NCBI GenBank assembly: GCA_948144175.1
Contig: CANXME010002575.1
Coordinates: forward strand, 62,001-126,000
DNA length: 64,000 nucleotides
From: Closterium sp. NIES-65
Taxonomy: Eukaryota; Streptophyta; Zygnematophyceae; Desmidiales; Closteriaceae
Direction of reading: 5' to 3'
Position 1 is the first letter of the stretch, and each line of letters begins with the position of its first letter. Below the pieces are notes generated by a model. That model saw only the letters and a program-made list of their open reading frames with translations. It did not search any database and had not been told where the DNA came from. A program made the position numbers and the translations under genes. This document shows, one piece after another, positions 11,341 through 22,640 of this stretch.

Positions 11341-12520
11341 AAGCTCTTGGATTAGGCAAGCTCTTGGACCAGGCAAGCTACTGGACCAGGCAAGCTCCTG
11401 GACCAAGCACGCTCTTGGACCATGCAAGCACCTAGACCAGGCAAGATTTTGGACCAGGCAAACTCGTGGACCCGGCACGCTCGTGGACCAGGCAAGCTCC
11501 TGCACTAGGCAAGCTCCTAGACCAGGCAAGCTCCTTGACCAGGCAAGCTCCTGGACCACGCAAGCTCTTGGACCAGGCAAGCTCCTCGACCAGGCAAGCT
11601 CCTGGACTAGGCAAGCTCCTGAACCAGGCAAGCTCCTGGACCGGGCACGCTCCTGGACCATGCAAGCTCCTAGAGCAGGCAAGCTCCTGGACGAGTCAAG
11701 CTTTTGCACCAGGCAAACTCGTGGAATAGGCACGCTCCTGGACCAGGCAAGCTCCTGGACTAGGCAAGCTCCTAGACCAGGCAAGCTCCTGGACCAGGCA
11801 AGCTCCTGGACAAAAGAAGCTCCAGGACCAGGCAAGCTCCTGGACCAGGCAAGATCCTGGACCAGGCAAGCTCCTGGACCAGGCAAGCTCCTGGAATAGG
11901 CAAGCTCGTGGACCATGCATGCTCCTGGACCAGGCAAGATCCTAGACCAGGCAAGCTCCTGGACCAGGCAAGCTCCTGGATCAGGCAAGCTCCTCGACCA
12001 GGCACGCTCCTGGACCAGGCAAGCTCTTAGACCAGGCAAGGTCATGGACCAGGCAAGCTCGTGGATCAGGCACGCTCCTGGACCAGGCAAGCACCTGGAC
12101 CAGGAACGCTCCTGGACTAGGCACCCTCGTGGACCACGCACGCTCCTGGACCAGGCACGCTCCTGGACCATGCACGCTCCTGGACCACGTAAGCTCCTGG
12201 ACCAGGCAAGCTCTTTGACCAGGCAATCTCGTGGACTAGGCAAACTTCTGGACCATGCAAACACGTGGACCAGGCAGGCTCCTGGACCAGGCAAGCTCGT
12301 GGACTAGGCAAGCTCCTATACCAGGCAAGCTCCTGGACCAGGTAAGCTCCTAGACCACGCAAGCTCTTGGACCAGGCAAGCTCTTGGACTAGGCAAGCTA
12401 CTGGACCAGGCAAGCTCCTGGACCAGGCACGCTCCTGGACCATTCAAGCACCTAGACAAGGTTAGCTCCTGGACCAGGCAAGATTTTGGACCAGGCAAAC
12501 TCGTTGACCAGGCAGGCTCC
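11341..12520 (+). repeat. Higher-order repetition in block F2a (1020-bp offset)
   Basis: The variant series AAGCTCTTGG - CTCTTGGAC - AAGCTACTGG - AAGCACCTAGAC - CAAGATTTTGG - CAAACTCGT starts at 11341 and recurs at 12361, exactly 1020 bp (60 x 17) later. An overlapping relation, with the marker TCAGGCACGCTCC then AAGCACCTGGACC and AGGAACGCTCC, links 12066 with 12610 (544 bp, 32 x 17). The offsets are exact multiples of the monomer, as expected from unequal exchange or amplification in register. Confidence 0.75.
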
Positions 12521-15500
12521 TGGACCAGGCAAGCTCCTGGACTAGGCAAGCTCCTGGACCACGCAAGCTCTTGGACCAGGCAAGCTCTTCGACCAGGCAA
12601 TCTCGTGAATCAGGCACGCTCCTGGACCAGGCAAGCACCTGGACCAGGAACGCTCCTGGACCAGGCACGCTCGTGGACCAGGCACGCTCCTGGACCAGGC
12701 ACGCTCCTGGACCACACAAGCTCTTGGACCAGGCAAGCTCTTGGACCAGGCAATCTCGTGGACCAGGCAAGCTTGTGGACTAAGCAAGCTCTTGGACCAG
12801 GCAAGCTCTTGGACCAGGCAAGCTCCTGGACTAGGCAAGCTTCTGGACCACGCAAACTCGTGGACCAGGCACACTCCTGGACCAGGCAAGCTCCTGGACC
12901 AGGCAAACTCTTGGACCAGACAAGCTCCTAGACCAGGCAAGCTTCTTGACCAGGCAAACTCGTGGACCAGGCACGCTCCTGGACCAGGCAAGCTCCTAGA
13001 CTAGGCAAGCTTCTTGACCAGGCAAACTCGTGGACCAGGCACGCTCCTGGACCAGACAAGCTCCTAGACCACGCAAGCTCTTGGACCAGGCAAGCTCTTA
13101 GACCAGGCAAGCTAGTGGACTAGGCAAGCTCGTGGACGAGGCAAGCTCCTGGACCAGGCAAGCTCTTGGACTAGGCAAGCTCCTGGACCAGGCAAGCTCC
13201 TGAGCAGGCAAGCTCCTGAACCACGCAAGCTCTTGGACCAAGCACGCTCCTCGACCTGGCAAGCTCTTGGACAAGGAAGGTTTCTGGACCAAGTAAGCTC
13301 CTGGACCAGGCAAGCTCATGAACCAGGCACGCTCGTGGACCACGCAAGCTCCTTGACTAGGCAAGCTCCCGGACCAGGCAAGCTCCTGGACCAGGCAAGC
13401 TCCTAGACCAGGCAAGCTCTTGGACCAGGTAAGCTCCTGGACCAGGCAAGCTCCTGGACCAGGCAAGCTCCTGGACCAGGCAAGCTCTTGGACCAAACAA
13501 GCTCCTGGACTAGGCAAGCTTCTGGACCAGGCAAGCTCCTTGACCAGGCAAGCTCCTAGACCAGGCAAGCTCCTGGACCACGCAGGCTCGTGGTTCAGGC
13601 ACGCCTCTGGACCAAGGCAAGCTCCTCGACCAGGCAAGCTCCTCGACCAGGCAAGCTCTTGGACCAGGCACGCTCGTGGACTAGGCACACTCTTGGACCA
13701 GGCAAGCTCTTGGACCAGGCAGGCTCGTGGACCAGGCACGCTCCTGGACCAGGCAAGCTCCTGGACAAGGCAAGCTCTTGGACCACGCAATGCTCCTAGA
13801 CCAGGCGAGCTCCTGGACCAGGCAAACTCGTGGACCAGGCACGCTCCTGGACCAGGCAAGATCTTGGACGAGGCAAGCTCCTGTACCAGGCAAGCTCCTG
13901 GATTAGGCAAGCTACTGGACTAGGCACGCTCCTGGACCAGGCAAGCTCCTAGACCAGGCAAGGTCCTGGACCAGACAAGCTCCTGGACAAGGCACGCTCC
14001 TGGTCCAGGCAAGCTCCTGGACCAGGCTAGCTTCTGGACCACCCAAGCTCTTGGAAAGGCAAGCTCTTGGACCAAGCAAGCTCCTGACCAGGCAAGTTGT
14101 TTTACCAGGCAAGCTTGTGGACCAGGCACGCTCCTAGACCAGGCAAGCTTCTAGACCACACAAGCTCCTGGACCACGCAAGCTCCTGGACCAAGCAAGCT
14201 CCTAGACCAGGCATGCTCCTGGACCACGCAAGCTCGTGGACCAGTCAAGCTCCTGGACGAGGCAGGCCCGTGGACCAGGCACGCTCCTAGACTAAGGCAA
14301 GCCCCTGGACCTTGCAAGCTCCTGGACCCCGCAAGCTCTTCGACCAAGCACGCTCCTAGACCAGCAAGCTCTTGGACCACGCAGGCTCGTGTACCAGGCA
14401 AGCTCTTGGACAAGGCAAGCTCCTAGATGAGGCAAGCTCATGGACCAGGCAAGCTCCTGGACCAGGCACGCTCGTGCACCAGGTACCCTCCTGGACCAGG
14501 CAAGCTCGTGGACCAGGCACTTCGTGGACCAGGCAAGCTCTTAGACCAAGCAAGCTCCTGGACCACGCAAGCTCTTGGACCAGGCACGCTCCTAGACCAG
14601 GCAAGCTCTTGGACCAGGCACACTTCTCGACCAAGCAAGCTCTTGGACCAGGCAAGCTCCTGGACCACGCAAGCTCTTGGACCAGGCACGCTCCTCTACC
14701 AGGCAAGCTCTTGGACCAGGCACGCTCGTAAACCAGGCACGCTCCTGGTCCAGGCAAGCTCCTGGACCAGGCAAGCTCCTGGACCAGGCAAGCTCCTGGA
14801 CCAGGCAAGCTCCTGGACCAGGCAAGCTCCTGGACCAGGCACGCTCCTCTACCATGCAAGCTCCTGGACCAGGCATACTCCTGGACGAGGCAAGCTCCTG
14901 GACGAGGCAAGCTCCTGGACCAGGCAAGCTCCTGGACCAGGCAAGCTCCTGGACCAGGCAAGCTCCTGGACCAGGCACGCTCTTGGACCAGGCAAGCTCT
15001 TGGACCTGGCAGGCTCGGGGACCAGGCACGCTCCTGGACGAGGCAAGCTCCTAGACCAGGCAAGCTCCTGGACCAGGCAAGCTCTTAGACCAGGCATGCT
15101 CCTCGACCAGGCAAGCTCCTAGACTAGGCAAGCTTCTGGACCAGGCAAGCTCCTAGACCACGCAAGCTTGTGGACCAGGCACATTCCTGGACGAGGCAAG
15201 ATCGTAGACGAGGCAAGCTCCACGACCAGGCGAGCTCCTGGATCAGGCAAGCTCCTGGACCAGGCACACTCCTAGACCAGGCAAGCTCCTAGACCAGGCA
15301 AGGTCTTGGACCTTGCAAGCTCCTGGACCAGGCAAGCTCGTGGACAAGGCAGGCTTTTGGCCCAGGCAAGCTCCTGGACCACGCAAGCTCTTGGACCAGG
15401 CAAGCTCTTGGACCAGGCAAGCTCTTGGACCAGGCAAGCTCCTGGACCTCGCACGCACGTGGACCAGGCACGCTCCTGGACTTGGCAAGCTCCAGGACCA

Positions 15501-16606
15501 CGCAAGCTCTTGGACCAGGCACGCTCCTTGACCAGGCAAGCTCTTGGACCAGGCAGGCTCGTGGATCAGGCAAGCTCCTGGACCACGCAAGCTCCTGGAC
15601 CAGGCACGCTCGTGGACCAGGCACGCTCCTGGACCAAGCACGCTCCTGGACCAGGCAAGCTCGTGGACTAGGCACGCTCCTGGACCATGTATGCTCGTGG
15701 ACCACGCACGCTCCTGGACCACGCAAGCTCTTGGACCAGGCACGCTCCTTGACCACGCAAGCTTTAGGACCAGGCATGCTCCTGGACCAAGCAAGCTCCT
15801 GGACCAGGCAAGCTCTTGGACCAGGCAAGCTCATGGACCAGGCAAGCTCTTGGACCAGGCACGCTCGTGGACTAGGCACACTCTTGGACCAGGCAAGCTC
15901 TTGGACCAGGCAGGCTCGTGGACCAGGCACGCTCCTGGACCAGGCAAGCTCCTGGACCAGGCAAGCTCCTGGACCAGGCAAGCTCCTGGACCAGGCACGC
16001 TCGTGGACCAGGCACGCTCCCGGACCAGGCAAGCTCCTGGACCACACAAGCTCTTGGACTAAGCAGGCTCTTGGACCAGGCAAGCTTGTGGACCAAGCAA
16101 GCTCCAGAACCAGGCAAGCTCGTGGACCAGGCAAGCTCCTGGACCAGGCAAGCTCTTGGACTAGGCAAGCTCCTGGACCAGGAAAGCTCTTGGACCAGGC
16201 AAGCTCCTGGACCAGGCACGCTCCTGGACCAGGCACGCTCCTGGACCAGGCAAGCTATTGGATCAGGCAGGCTCGTGGAAGAGGCAAGCTCTTGGACCAG
16301 GCAAGCTCCTGGATCAGGCAAGCTCCTAAACCACGCAAGCTCCTGGACCAGGCACGCTCGTGGACCAAGCACGCTCCTGGACCAGATAAGCTCCTGGACC
16401 AGGCAAGCTCCTGGACCACGCAAGCTCTTGGACTAGGCAGGCCTCTGGACCAAGCAAGCTCCTGGACCAGGCAAGCTCCTGGACCAGGCAAGCTTGTGGA
16501 CCAGGCAAGCTCCTGGACCACGCAAGCTCCTAGACCAAGAAATCTCCTGGACCAGGCAAGCTCCCCGACCAGGCAAGCTCCTGGACGAGGCAAGCTCCTG
16601 GACCAG

Positions 16607-16611
16607 ACAAG
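16607..16611. repeat. Putative left target-site duplication of the solo LTR
   Basis: ACAAG directly precedes the TGTT end. It lies inside a satellite monomer (CCAGACAAG, where the usual form is CCAGGCAAG). Confidence 0.45.
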
Positions 16612-17402
16612 TGTTATAGTCACAATAGGCTCCAATGTGCCTAAAACGAAAGATAGAGTGCACATGTCGGATTTCTGCACAGCGGCTTCAAACGTTCATA
16701 TCGTTCATGGTAACAGCTTAAAATGACTTGATTCAACTTGGATCTGGAGCGTCTTATTGTCGTCTACAATAGGCAATTTAGATCGCACGATTTAACCAAG
16801 TATTGACGACACAGCGCTGGTTTGAACGAACGGCACTATGGCAGCCACAATAGTCTTAGAACACAAGATAGGAAGAAGTTAGGAAGAGTTACGTGTTGGG
16901 AATGACTCCCAGCTCCTACAAACCCCAAGAGCCGAGGTCCAGTGATGTGGAACAGTGCCACACTGTCCGCAACCACGAAGGGTCTCGAAACTACCCTTCA
17001 CTAGGGCCTACACCAAGTGAAATGTTACACTACACAAAGTAATGTAACTATATTCAATATCTTGAGGTGCACCCTTTTGGCGAGCTTCGAAATCACTCGA
17101 GGCCTGACACAAAGGCTCGGGCTCTTCATCACAAACTCATCCTTGGGTTCTTGATGGGTCTTCTTCATACACCTGCGACACGCCGAACGTTCGACACAGG
17201 ACAAAATAGAAACCGCGCGCGAGACACAAACGACCGCGTAACACGCGTCTAGCGATATCTCGCTATTGACTCGACACACACACTCGACATCATGACTCAA
17301 CATTCACACACAATTATCCCATGCCCTCATACCATTCCATACACATACACATGCACGCACACGGACAACAAGCCGAGTGCAAACCATAGGGTTGCACCAA
17401 CA
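16612..17402. mobile_element. Putative solo LTR (791 bp) inserted in the 17-bp satellite
   Basis: This is the only non-satellite sequence of any length in the window. It begins TGTTATAGTC and ends GCACCAACA, giving the TG...CA ends of LTRs and a 4-bp terminal inverted repeat TGTT/AACA. It is flanked by ACAAG (16607-16611) and GCAAG (17403-17407), a 5-bp putative target duplication with one mismatch. Because CAAG is itself part of every monomer, the duplication is weak evidence. Satellite resumes in the same polarity on the far side. No gag-pol, primer-binding site or polypurine tract is present, so a solo LTR left by LTR-LTR recombination fits best. Composition differs from the flanks: mixed AT/GC, with a CA-rich stretch at about 17330-17365. 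A TATA-like CTATATTC at 17048-17055 is too weak to set polarity. Small ORFs (61-92 codons) resemble nothing I recognise. A non-LTR unique insertion is the alternative. Confidence 0.65.
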
Positions 17403-17407
17403 GCAAG
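17403..17407. repeat. Putative right target-site duplication of the solo LTR
   Basis: GCAAG directly follows the AACA end and differs from the left copy at the first base. The remaining CAAG is invariant satellite sequence, so only the position at the insert edge, not the sequence itself, supports it. Confidence 0.4.
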
Positions 17408-19000
17408 CTCGTGGACCAGGCATGCTCCTGGACCAGGCAAGCTCCTGGACCAAGCAAGCTCCTTGACTACGCAAGCTCTTGGACCAAGCACGCTCCTGGA
17501 CCAGGCAAGCTCTTGAACCAGGCAAGCTCTTGGATCAGGCAAGCTCCTGGACCAGACAAGCTCCTTGATCACACAAGCTCCTGGACCACGCAAGCTCTTG
17601 GACCACGCACGCTCCTGGACCAGGCAAGCTCTTGGACCGGGCAAGAATCTGGACCAAGCAAGCTTTTGGACCAGGCAAGCTCTTGAACCAGGCAAGCTCC
17701 TGGACAACGCAAGCTCCGGGACCAGTCACGCTTGTGGACCATGCACGCTCTTGGACCTGACAAGCTCTTTGACCAGGCAGGCTCGTGGACCAGGCAAGCT
17801 CCTGGACAAGGCAAGCTTCTGGACCAGGCAAGCTCCTAGACGACGCAAGCTCCTGGACAAGGCAAGCTCCTTGACGAGGCACGCTCCTGGACAAGGCCCG
17901 CTCCTGGACCAGGCAAGCTCTTGGATCAGGCAGGCTCGTGGACCAAGCAAGCTCTTGGACCAGGCAAGCTCCTGGATCAGGCAAGCTCCTAGACCACGCA
18001 AGCTCCTGGACCAGGCACGCTTGTGGACCAAGCACGCTCTTGGATGAGGCAAGCTCCTGGACCAGGCAAGCTCCTGGACCACGCAAGCTCTTGGACCAGG
18101 CAGGCCTCTGGACCAAGCAAGCTCCTGGACCAGGCAAGCTCCTTGACCAGGCAAGCTCCTGGACGAGGCAAGCTCCTGGACCAGGCAAGCTCCTGGACCA
18201 AGAAAGCTCTTGGACCAGGCAAGCTCCTCAACCAGGCAAGCTCCTGGACCACGCAAGCTCCATGACCAGGCAAGCTCGTGGACCAGGCATGCTCCTGGAA
18301 TAGGCAAGCTCCTAGACCAAGCAAGCTCCTAGATTACGCAAGCTCTTGGACCAAGCACGCTCCTGGACCAGGCAAGCTCTTGGACCAGGCAAGCTCTTGG
18401 ACCAGGCAAGCTCCTGGACCAGACAAGCTCTTGGACCAGGCAAGCTCCTGGACCACGCAAGCTCCTGGACCACGCAAGCTCTTGGACCAGGCACACTCCT
18501 GGACCAGGCAAGATCTTGAACCGGGCAGGCTTCTGGACCAAGCAAGCTTTTGGACCAGGCAAGCTCCTAGACCAGGCAAGCTCCTGGATCACGCAAGCTC
18601 CTAGACCAGGCACGCTCGTGGACCATGCACGCTCTTGGACCAGGCAAGCTCTTGGACCAGGCAGGCTCGTGGACCAGGCAAGCTCCTGAACAAGGCATGC
18701 TTCTGGACCAGGCAAGCTCCTGGACGACGAAAGCTCGTGGACCAGGCAAGCTCCTGGACCAGGCTCGCTCTTGGACCAGGCACACTCCTGCTCCACGCAC
18801 ACTCTTGGACCAGGCAAGCTCGTGGATCAGGCACGCTCCTGGACCAGGCAAGCTCCTAGACCAAGCAGGCTCCCGGAGCATGCAAGCTCCTGGACGAGGC
18901 AAGCTAACAGACCAAGAAAGCTCCTACACAAGGCAAGCTCCTGGACCAGGCACGCTCGTGGAACAGGCAAGCTCCTGGACCAGGCAAGCTCCTGGACCAG

Positions 19001-22000
19001 GATAGCTTCTGGACCAGGCAAGCTCCTAGACAAGTCACGCTCCTGGACCATGAAAGCTCCTAGACCAGGCAAGCTCCTGGACTGGGCAAGCTTCTGGACC
19101 AGGCAAGCTCCTGGACCAGGCAAGCTCCTAGACCAGGCAAGCTCCTGGACCAGGCAAGCTCCTGGATCAGGCAAGCTCTTGGACCAGGCCAGCTCCTAGA
19201 TCAGGCAAGCTCCTGGACCTGGCAAGCTCCTAGACCAGGCAAGCTCCTGGACCACGCAAGCTCTTGGACAAGGCAAGCTCTTGGACCGGGCAAGCTCCTG
19301 GACCAGGCAAGCTCCTGGACAAGGCAAGCTCCAGGACCAGGCAAGCTCTTGGACCAGGCAAGCTCCTGGACAAGGCAAGCTCCTGGACCACGCAAGCTCT
19401 TGGATCAAGCAAGCTCCTGGACCAGGCAAGCTCTTGGACCATGCAAGCTCTTGGACCAGGCAAGCTCTAGGACCAGGAACACTCCTGGACCAGGCACTCT
19501 CGTGGACCAGGCAAGCTCGTGGACCAGGCAAGCTCCTTCACCAGGCAAGCTCGTGGACTAGGCAAGCTTCTGGACCAGGCAAGCTCCTCGACCAGGCACG
19601 CTCCTGGACCATGCAAGCTCCACGACAAGGCAAGCTCATGGACCAGGCAAGCTCCTGGACGAGGCAAGCTCTTGGACCACTCGAGCTCCTAGACCACGCA
19701 AGATCCTGGACCAGGCAAGCTCCTGCACTAGGCAAGCTCCTGGACCAAGCACGCTCTTGGACCAGGTACGCTCCTAGACCAGGCAAGCTCGTTGACCAAG
19801 CAAGCTCCTGAACCAGACAAGCTCTTGGACAAGGCAAGCTCTTCGACCAGGCAAGCTCTTGGACCAGGCAAGCTCTTTGACAAGGCAAGCTCCTGGACCA
19901 GGCAAGCCTTGGACTAGGCAAGCTCTTGGACCAGGCAAGCTCCTAGACCAGGCAAGCTCCTAGACTTGGCAAGCTCCTAGACCAGGCAAGCTCTTGGACA
20001 AGGCAAGCTCCTAGACCAGACAAGCTCCTGGACCACGCATGCTCTTGGACCGGGCAAGCTCCTGGATATGGCAAGCTCCTGGACCAAGCAAGCTCATTGA
20101 GCAGGCAAGCTTCTGGCCCAAGTGAGCTCTTCGATCAGTCACGCTCGTGGACCAAGCAAGCTCTTGGACCAGGCTAGCTCCTAGAACATGCAAGCTCTTG
20201 GACCAGGCAAGCTCTTGAACCAGGCAAGCTCTTGAACCAAGAATGCTCCTGGACCAGGAAAGATCGTGGATCAAGCAAGCTCCTCAACCTGGCAAGCTTA
20301 TGGACCAGGCACGCTCCTAGAATAGGCAAGCTCGTGGACGAGGCAAGCTCGTGGACCAGGCAAGCTCTTGGACCACGCAAGCTCCTCGACCAGGCAAGCT
20401 CCTGGACCAGGATAGCTCCTGGACCAGGCAAGCTCCTGGACCAGGCACGCTCCTGGACCATGCAAGCTCCTAGACCAGGCAAGCTCCTACACCAGGCAAG
20501 CTTCTGGACCAGGCAAACTCGTGGACCAGGCACGCTCCTGGACCAGGCAAGCTCCTGGACCAGGCAAGCTCCTAGACCAAGCAAGCTCCTGGACTAGGCA
20601 GGCTCCCGGACCACGCAAGCTCTTGGACCAGACAAGCTCTTGGACCAGGCAAGCTCCTAGACCAGGCAAGCTCCTGGACCACGCAAGCTCCTGGACCACG
20701 CAAGCTCCTGGACCACGCAAGCTCTCGGACCAGGCACGCTCCTGGACCACGCAAGCTCTTGGACCAGGCACGCTTCTGGGCCAAGCAACCTCTAGGACCA
20801 GGCAAGCTCCTGGACCAGTCTAGCTCCTGGACCAGGCAAGCTCCTGGACCACGCACGCTCATGGACCCGACAAGCTCCTGGACCAGGCAAGCTCCTGGAC
20901 CAGGCAAGCTCCTCGACCAGGCAAGCTCCTGGACCAGGCAAGCTCCTGGACCAGGCAAGCTCCTTGGCAAGGCACGCTCATGGACCAGGCAAGCTCCTAG
21001 ACCAGGCAAGCTCTTGGTCTAGGCACGCTACTAGACCAGGCAAGCTCTTGGACCAGGCAGGCTTCCGGACCAAGCAAGCTCCTAGACCAGGCACACTCCT
21101 GGACCACGCACGCTCCTGGACAAGGCAAGCTCTTAGACCAGGCACGCTCATGGACCAGGCACGCTCCAGGACCACGAAATCTCTAGGACGAGGCAGGCTC
21201 CTGGACCAGGCAAGCTCGTGGACCAGGCAAGCTCCAAGACCAGGCAAGCTCCTGGACCAGGCACGCTCCTGGACCAGGCAAGCTCCTGGACTAGGCAAGC
21301 TAACGGACCAAGAAATCTCCTGAACAAGGCAAGCTCCTGGACCACGCACGCTCCTGGAACAGGCAAGCTCCTTGACGAGGCAAGCTCCTGGACCAGGCAA
21401 GCTCCTGGACCAGGATAGCTCCTAGACCAGGCAAGCTCCTGGACCAGGCACGCTCTGTGACCATGCAAGCTACTAGACCAGGCAAGCTTCTGGACCAGGC
21501 AAACTCGTGGACCAGGCACGCTCCTGGACCAGGCAAGCTCCTTGACCAGGCAAGCTCCTAGACCAGGCAAGCTCCTGGACCAGGCAAGCTCCCGGACCAC
21601 GCAAGCTCTTGGACCAGGCAAGCTCTTGGACCAAGCAAGCTCTTGGACGAGGCAAGCTCCTGGACCAGGCAAGCTCCTGGACCAGGCACGCTCTGGACAA
21701 GGCAAGCTCCTGGACCAGGCACGCTGATGGACCAGGCAAGCTCCTAGACCAGGCAAGCTCTTGGACTAGGCACGCTCCTAGACCAGGCAAGCTCTTGGAC
21801 TAGGCAGGCTTCTGGACCAAGCAAGCTCCTGGACCAGGCACACTCAAGGACCAGGCACGTTCCTAGACAAGGCAAGCTCCTAGACTAGGCAAGCTCGTGG
21901 ACCAAGCAAGCTCCTTGATCAAGCAAGCTCGTGGACGAGGCACGCTCCTTTACCAGGCAAGCTCCCGGACCAGGCTCGCTCGTGGACCAGGCACGCTCTT

Positions 22001-22370
22001 GGACCAGGCTAGCTTCTGGACCAGGAATACTCTTGGACCTGGCAAGATCCTCGATCAGGCAAGCTCCTGGAACATGCAAGCCCCTCGACCAGGCAAGCTC
22101 CTAGACCAGGCAAGCTCTGGGACCAGGAAAGCTCCTGGACCAGGCAAGCTCTTGGACCAGGCAAGCTCTTGAATCAGGCAAGCTAACGAACCAAGAAAGC
22201 TCCTAGACCACGCAAGCTCCTGGACCAGGCAAGCTCCTGGACCAGGATAGCTCCTGGACCAGGCAAGCTCCTAGACTAGGCACGCTCTTGGACCATGCAA
22301 GCTCCTAGACCAGGCAAGCTCTTGCACCAGGCAAGCTTCTGGACCAGGCAAACTCGTGGACCACGCACGC
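19001..22370 (+). repeat. Higher-order unit in block F2b marked by GATAGC
   Basis: GATAGCTCC or GATAGCTTC is followed within about 140 bp by a GACCATG(C/A)AAGCT unit, a TAGACCAGGCAAGCT unit, and usually GCTTCTGGACCAGG with CAAACTCGTGG. The series occurs at 19001, 20411, 21414 and 22246. Intervals are 1410, 1003 (59 x 17) and 832 bp, so the unit varies in length by gain and loss of monomers. Confidence 0.7.
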
Positions 22371-22600
22371 TCCTTGACCAGGCAAGCTCCTGGACTAGGA
22401 TAGCTCCTAGACCAGGCAAGCTCCTGGACAAGGCAAGCTCGTGGACCACGCAAGCTCTTGGACCACGCAAGCTCTTGGACCAGGCAAGCTCGTGGACCAG
22501 GCAAGCTCCTGGACAAGGCAAGCCCCTAGACCAAGCAAGCTCCTGGACCAGACACGCTTATGGACCAGGCCAGCTCCTACACCAAGCAAGCTCTTGGACT

Positions 22601-22640
22601 AGGCACGCTTCTAGAGCTTCCCAGGTCGAGGAGCGTGCCT
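22601..22640. other. Polarity-switch junction J3 (forward to reverse)
   Basis: The forward unit AGGCACGCT (22601-22609) faces AGCGTGCCT (22632-22640) across a 22-nt centre that contains the palindrome TCTAGA at 22610-22615. To the left every monomer is forward; from GAGCTTCCCAGG onward every monomer is reverse. Confidence 0.85.

Larger units (their letters stand above)
11272..16611 (+). repeat. 17-bp satellite array, block F2a (forward polarity)
   Basis: About 314 forward-polarity copies of the 17-bp monomer, running up to the LTR-like insertion at 16612. Local slips include GACCAAGGCAAG near 13613 and a shortened unit at 14518 (GGCACTTCGTGG). A run of near-consensus monomers lies around 14756-14985. 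Higher-order repetition is visible at 11341-12520. A stretch of about 120 bp (13646-13765) recurs almost unchanged at 15837-15956, offset 2191 bp. The longest open frame (15425-16726, 433 codons) runs out of the satellite into the LTR-like insert and has no support as a gene. Confidence 0.97.
17403..22612 (+). repeat. 17-bp satellite array, block F2b (forward polarity)
   Basis: This continues block F2 beyond the LTR-like insert in the same polarity, about 306 copies. It carries the variants GCTAACGGACCAAGAAA/T-type at about 18903, 21300 and 22191, and ACCAGGATAGC at 19001, 20411, 21414 and 22246. The first of these is the complement of the TTGGTCCGTTAGC marker in block R1, so the opposite-polarity blocks descend from a shared set of ordered monomers. 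The block ends at a polarity switch near 22612. All open frames here are by-products of the stop-free monomer. Confidence 0.97.

Noticed and set aside
10810..12294. 494-codon open frame on the minus strand, and other 200-430-codon frames in 1-38566
   Set aside because: The translation is a degenerate 17-residue cycle that is equally open in other frames and on the other strand, and it changes peptide type at the polarity switch. There is no signal, domain or codon structure beyond the satellite.
17048..17060. TATA-like CTATATTCAATAT as an LTR promoter
   Set aside because: It is a weak match, and the polarity of the element is undetermined without coding sequence or a primer-binding site.
17025..17303. 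Small ORFs of 61-92 codons in the non-satellite island
   Set aside because: They overlap on both strands, resemble no family I know, and lie inside a sequence with LTR-type ends where no coding is expected.
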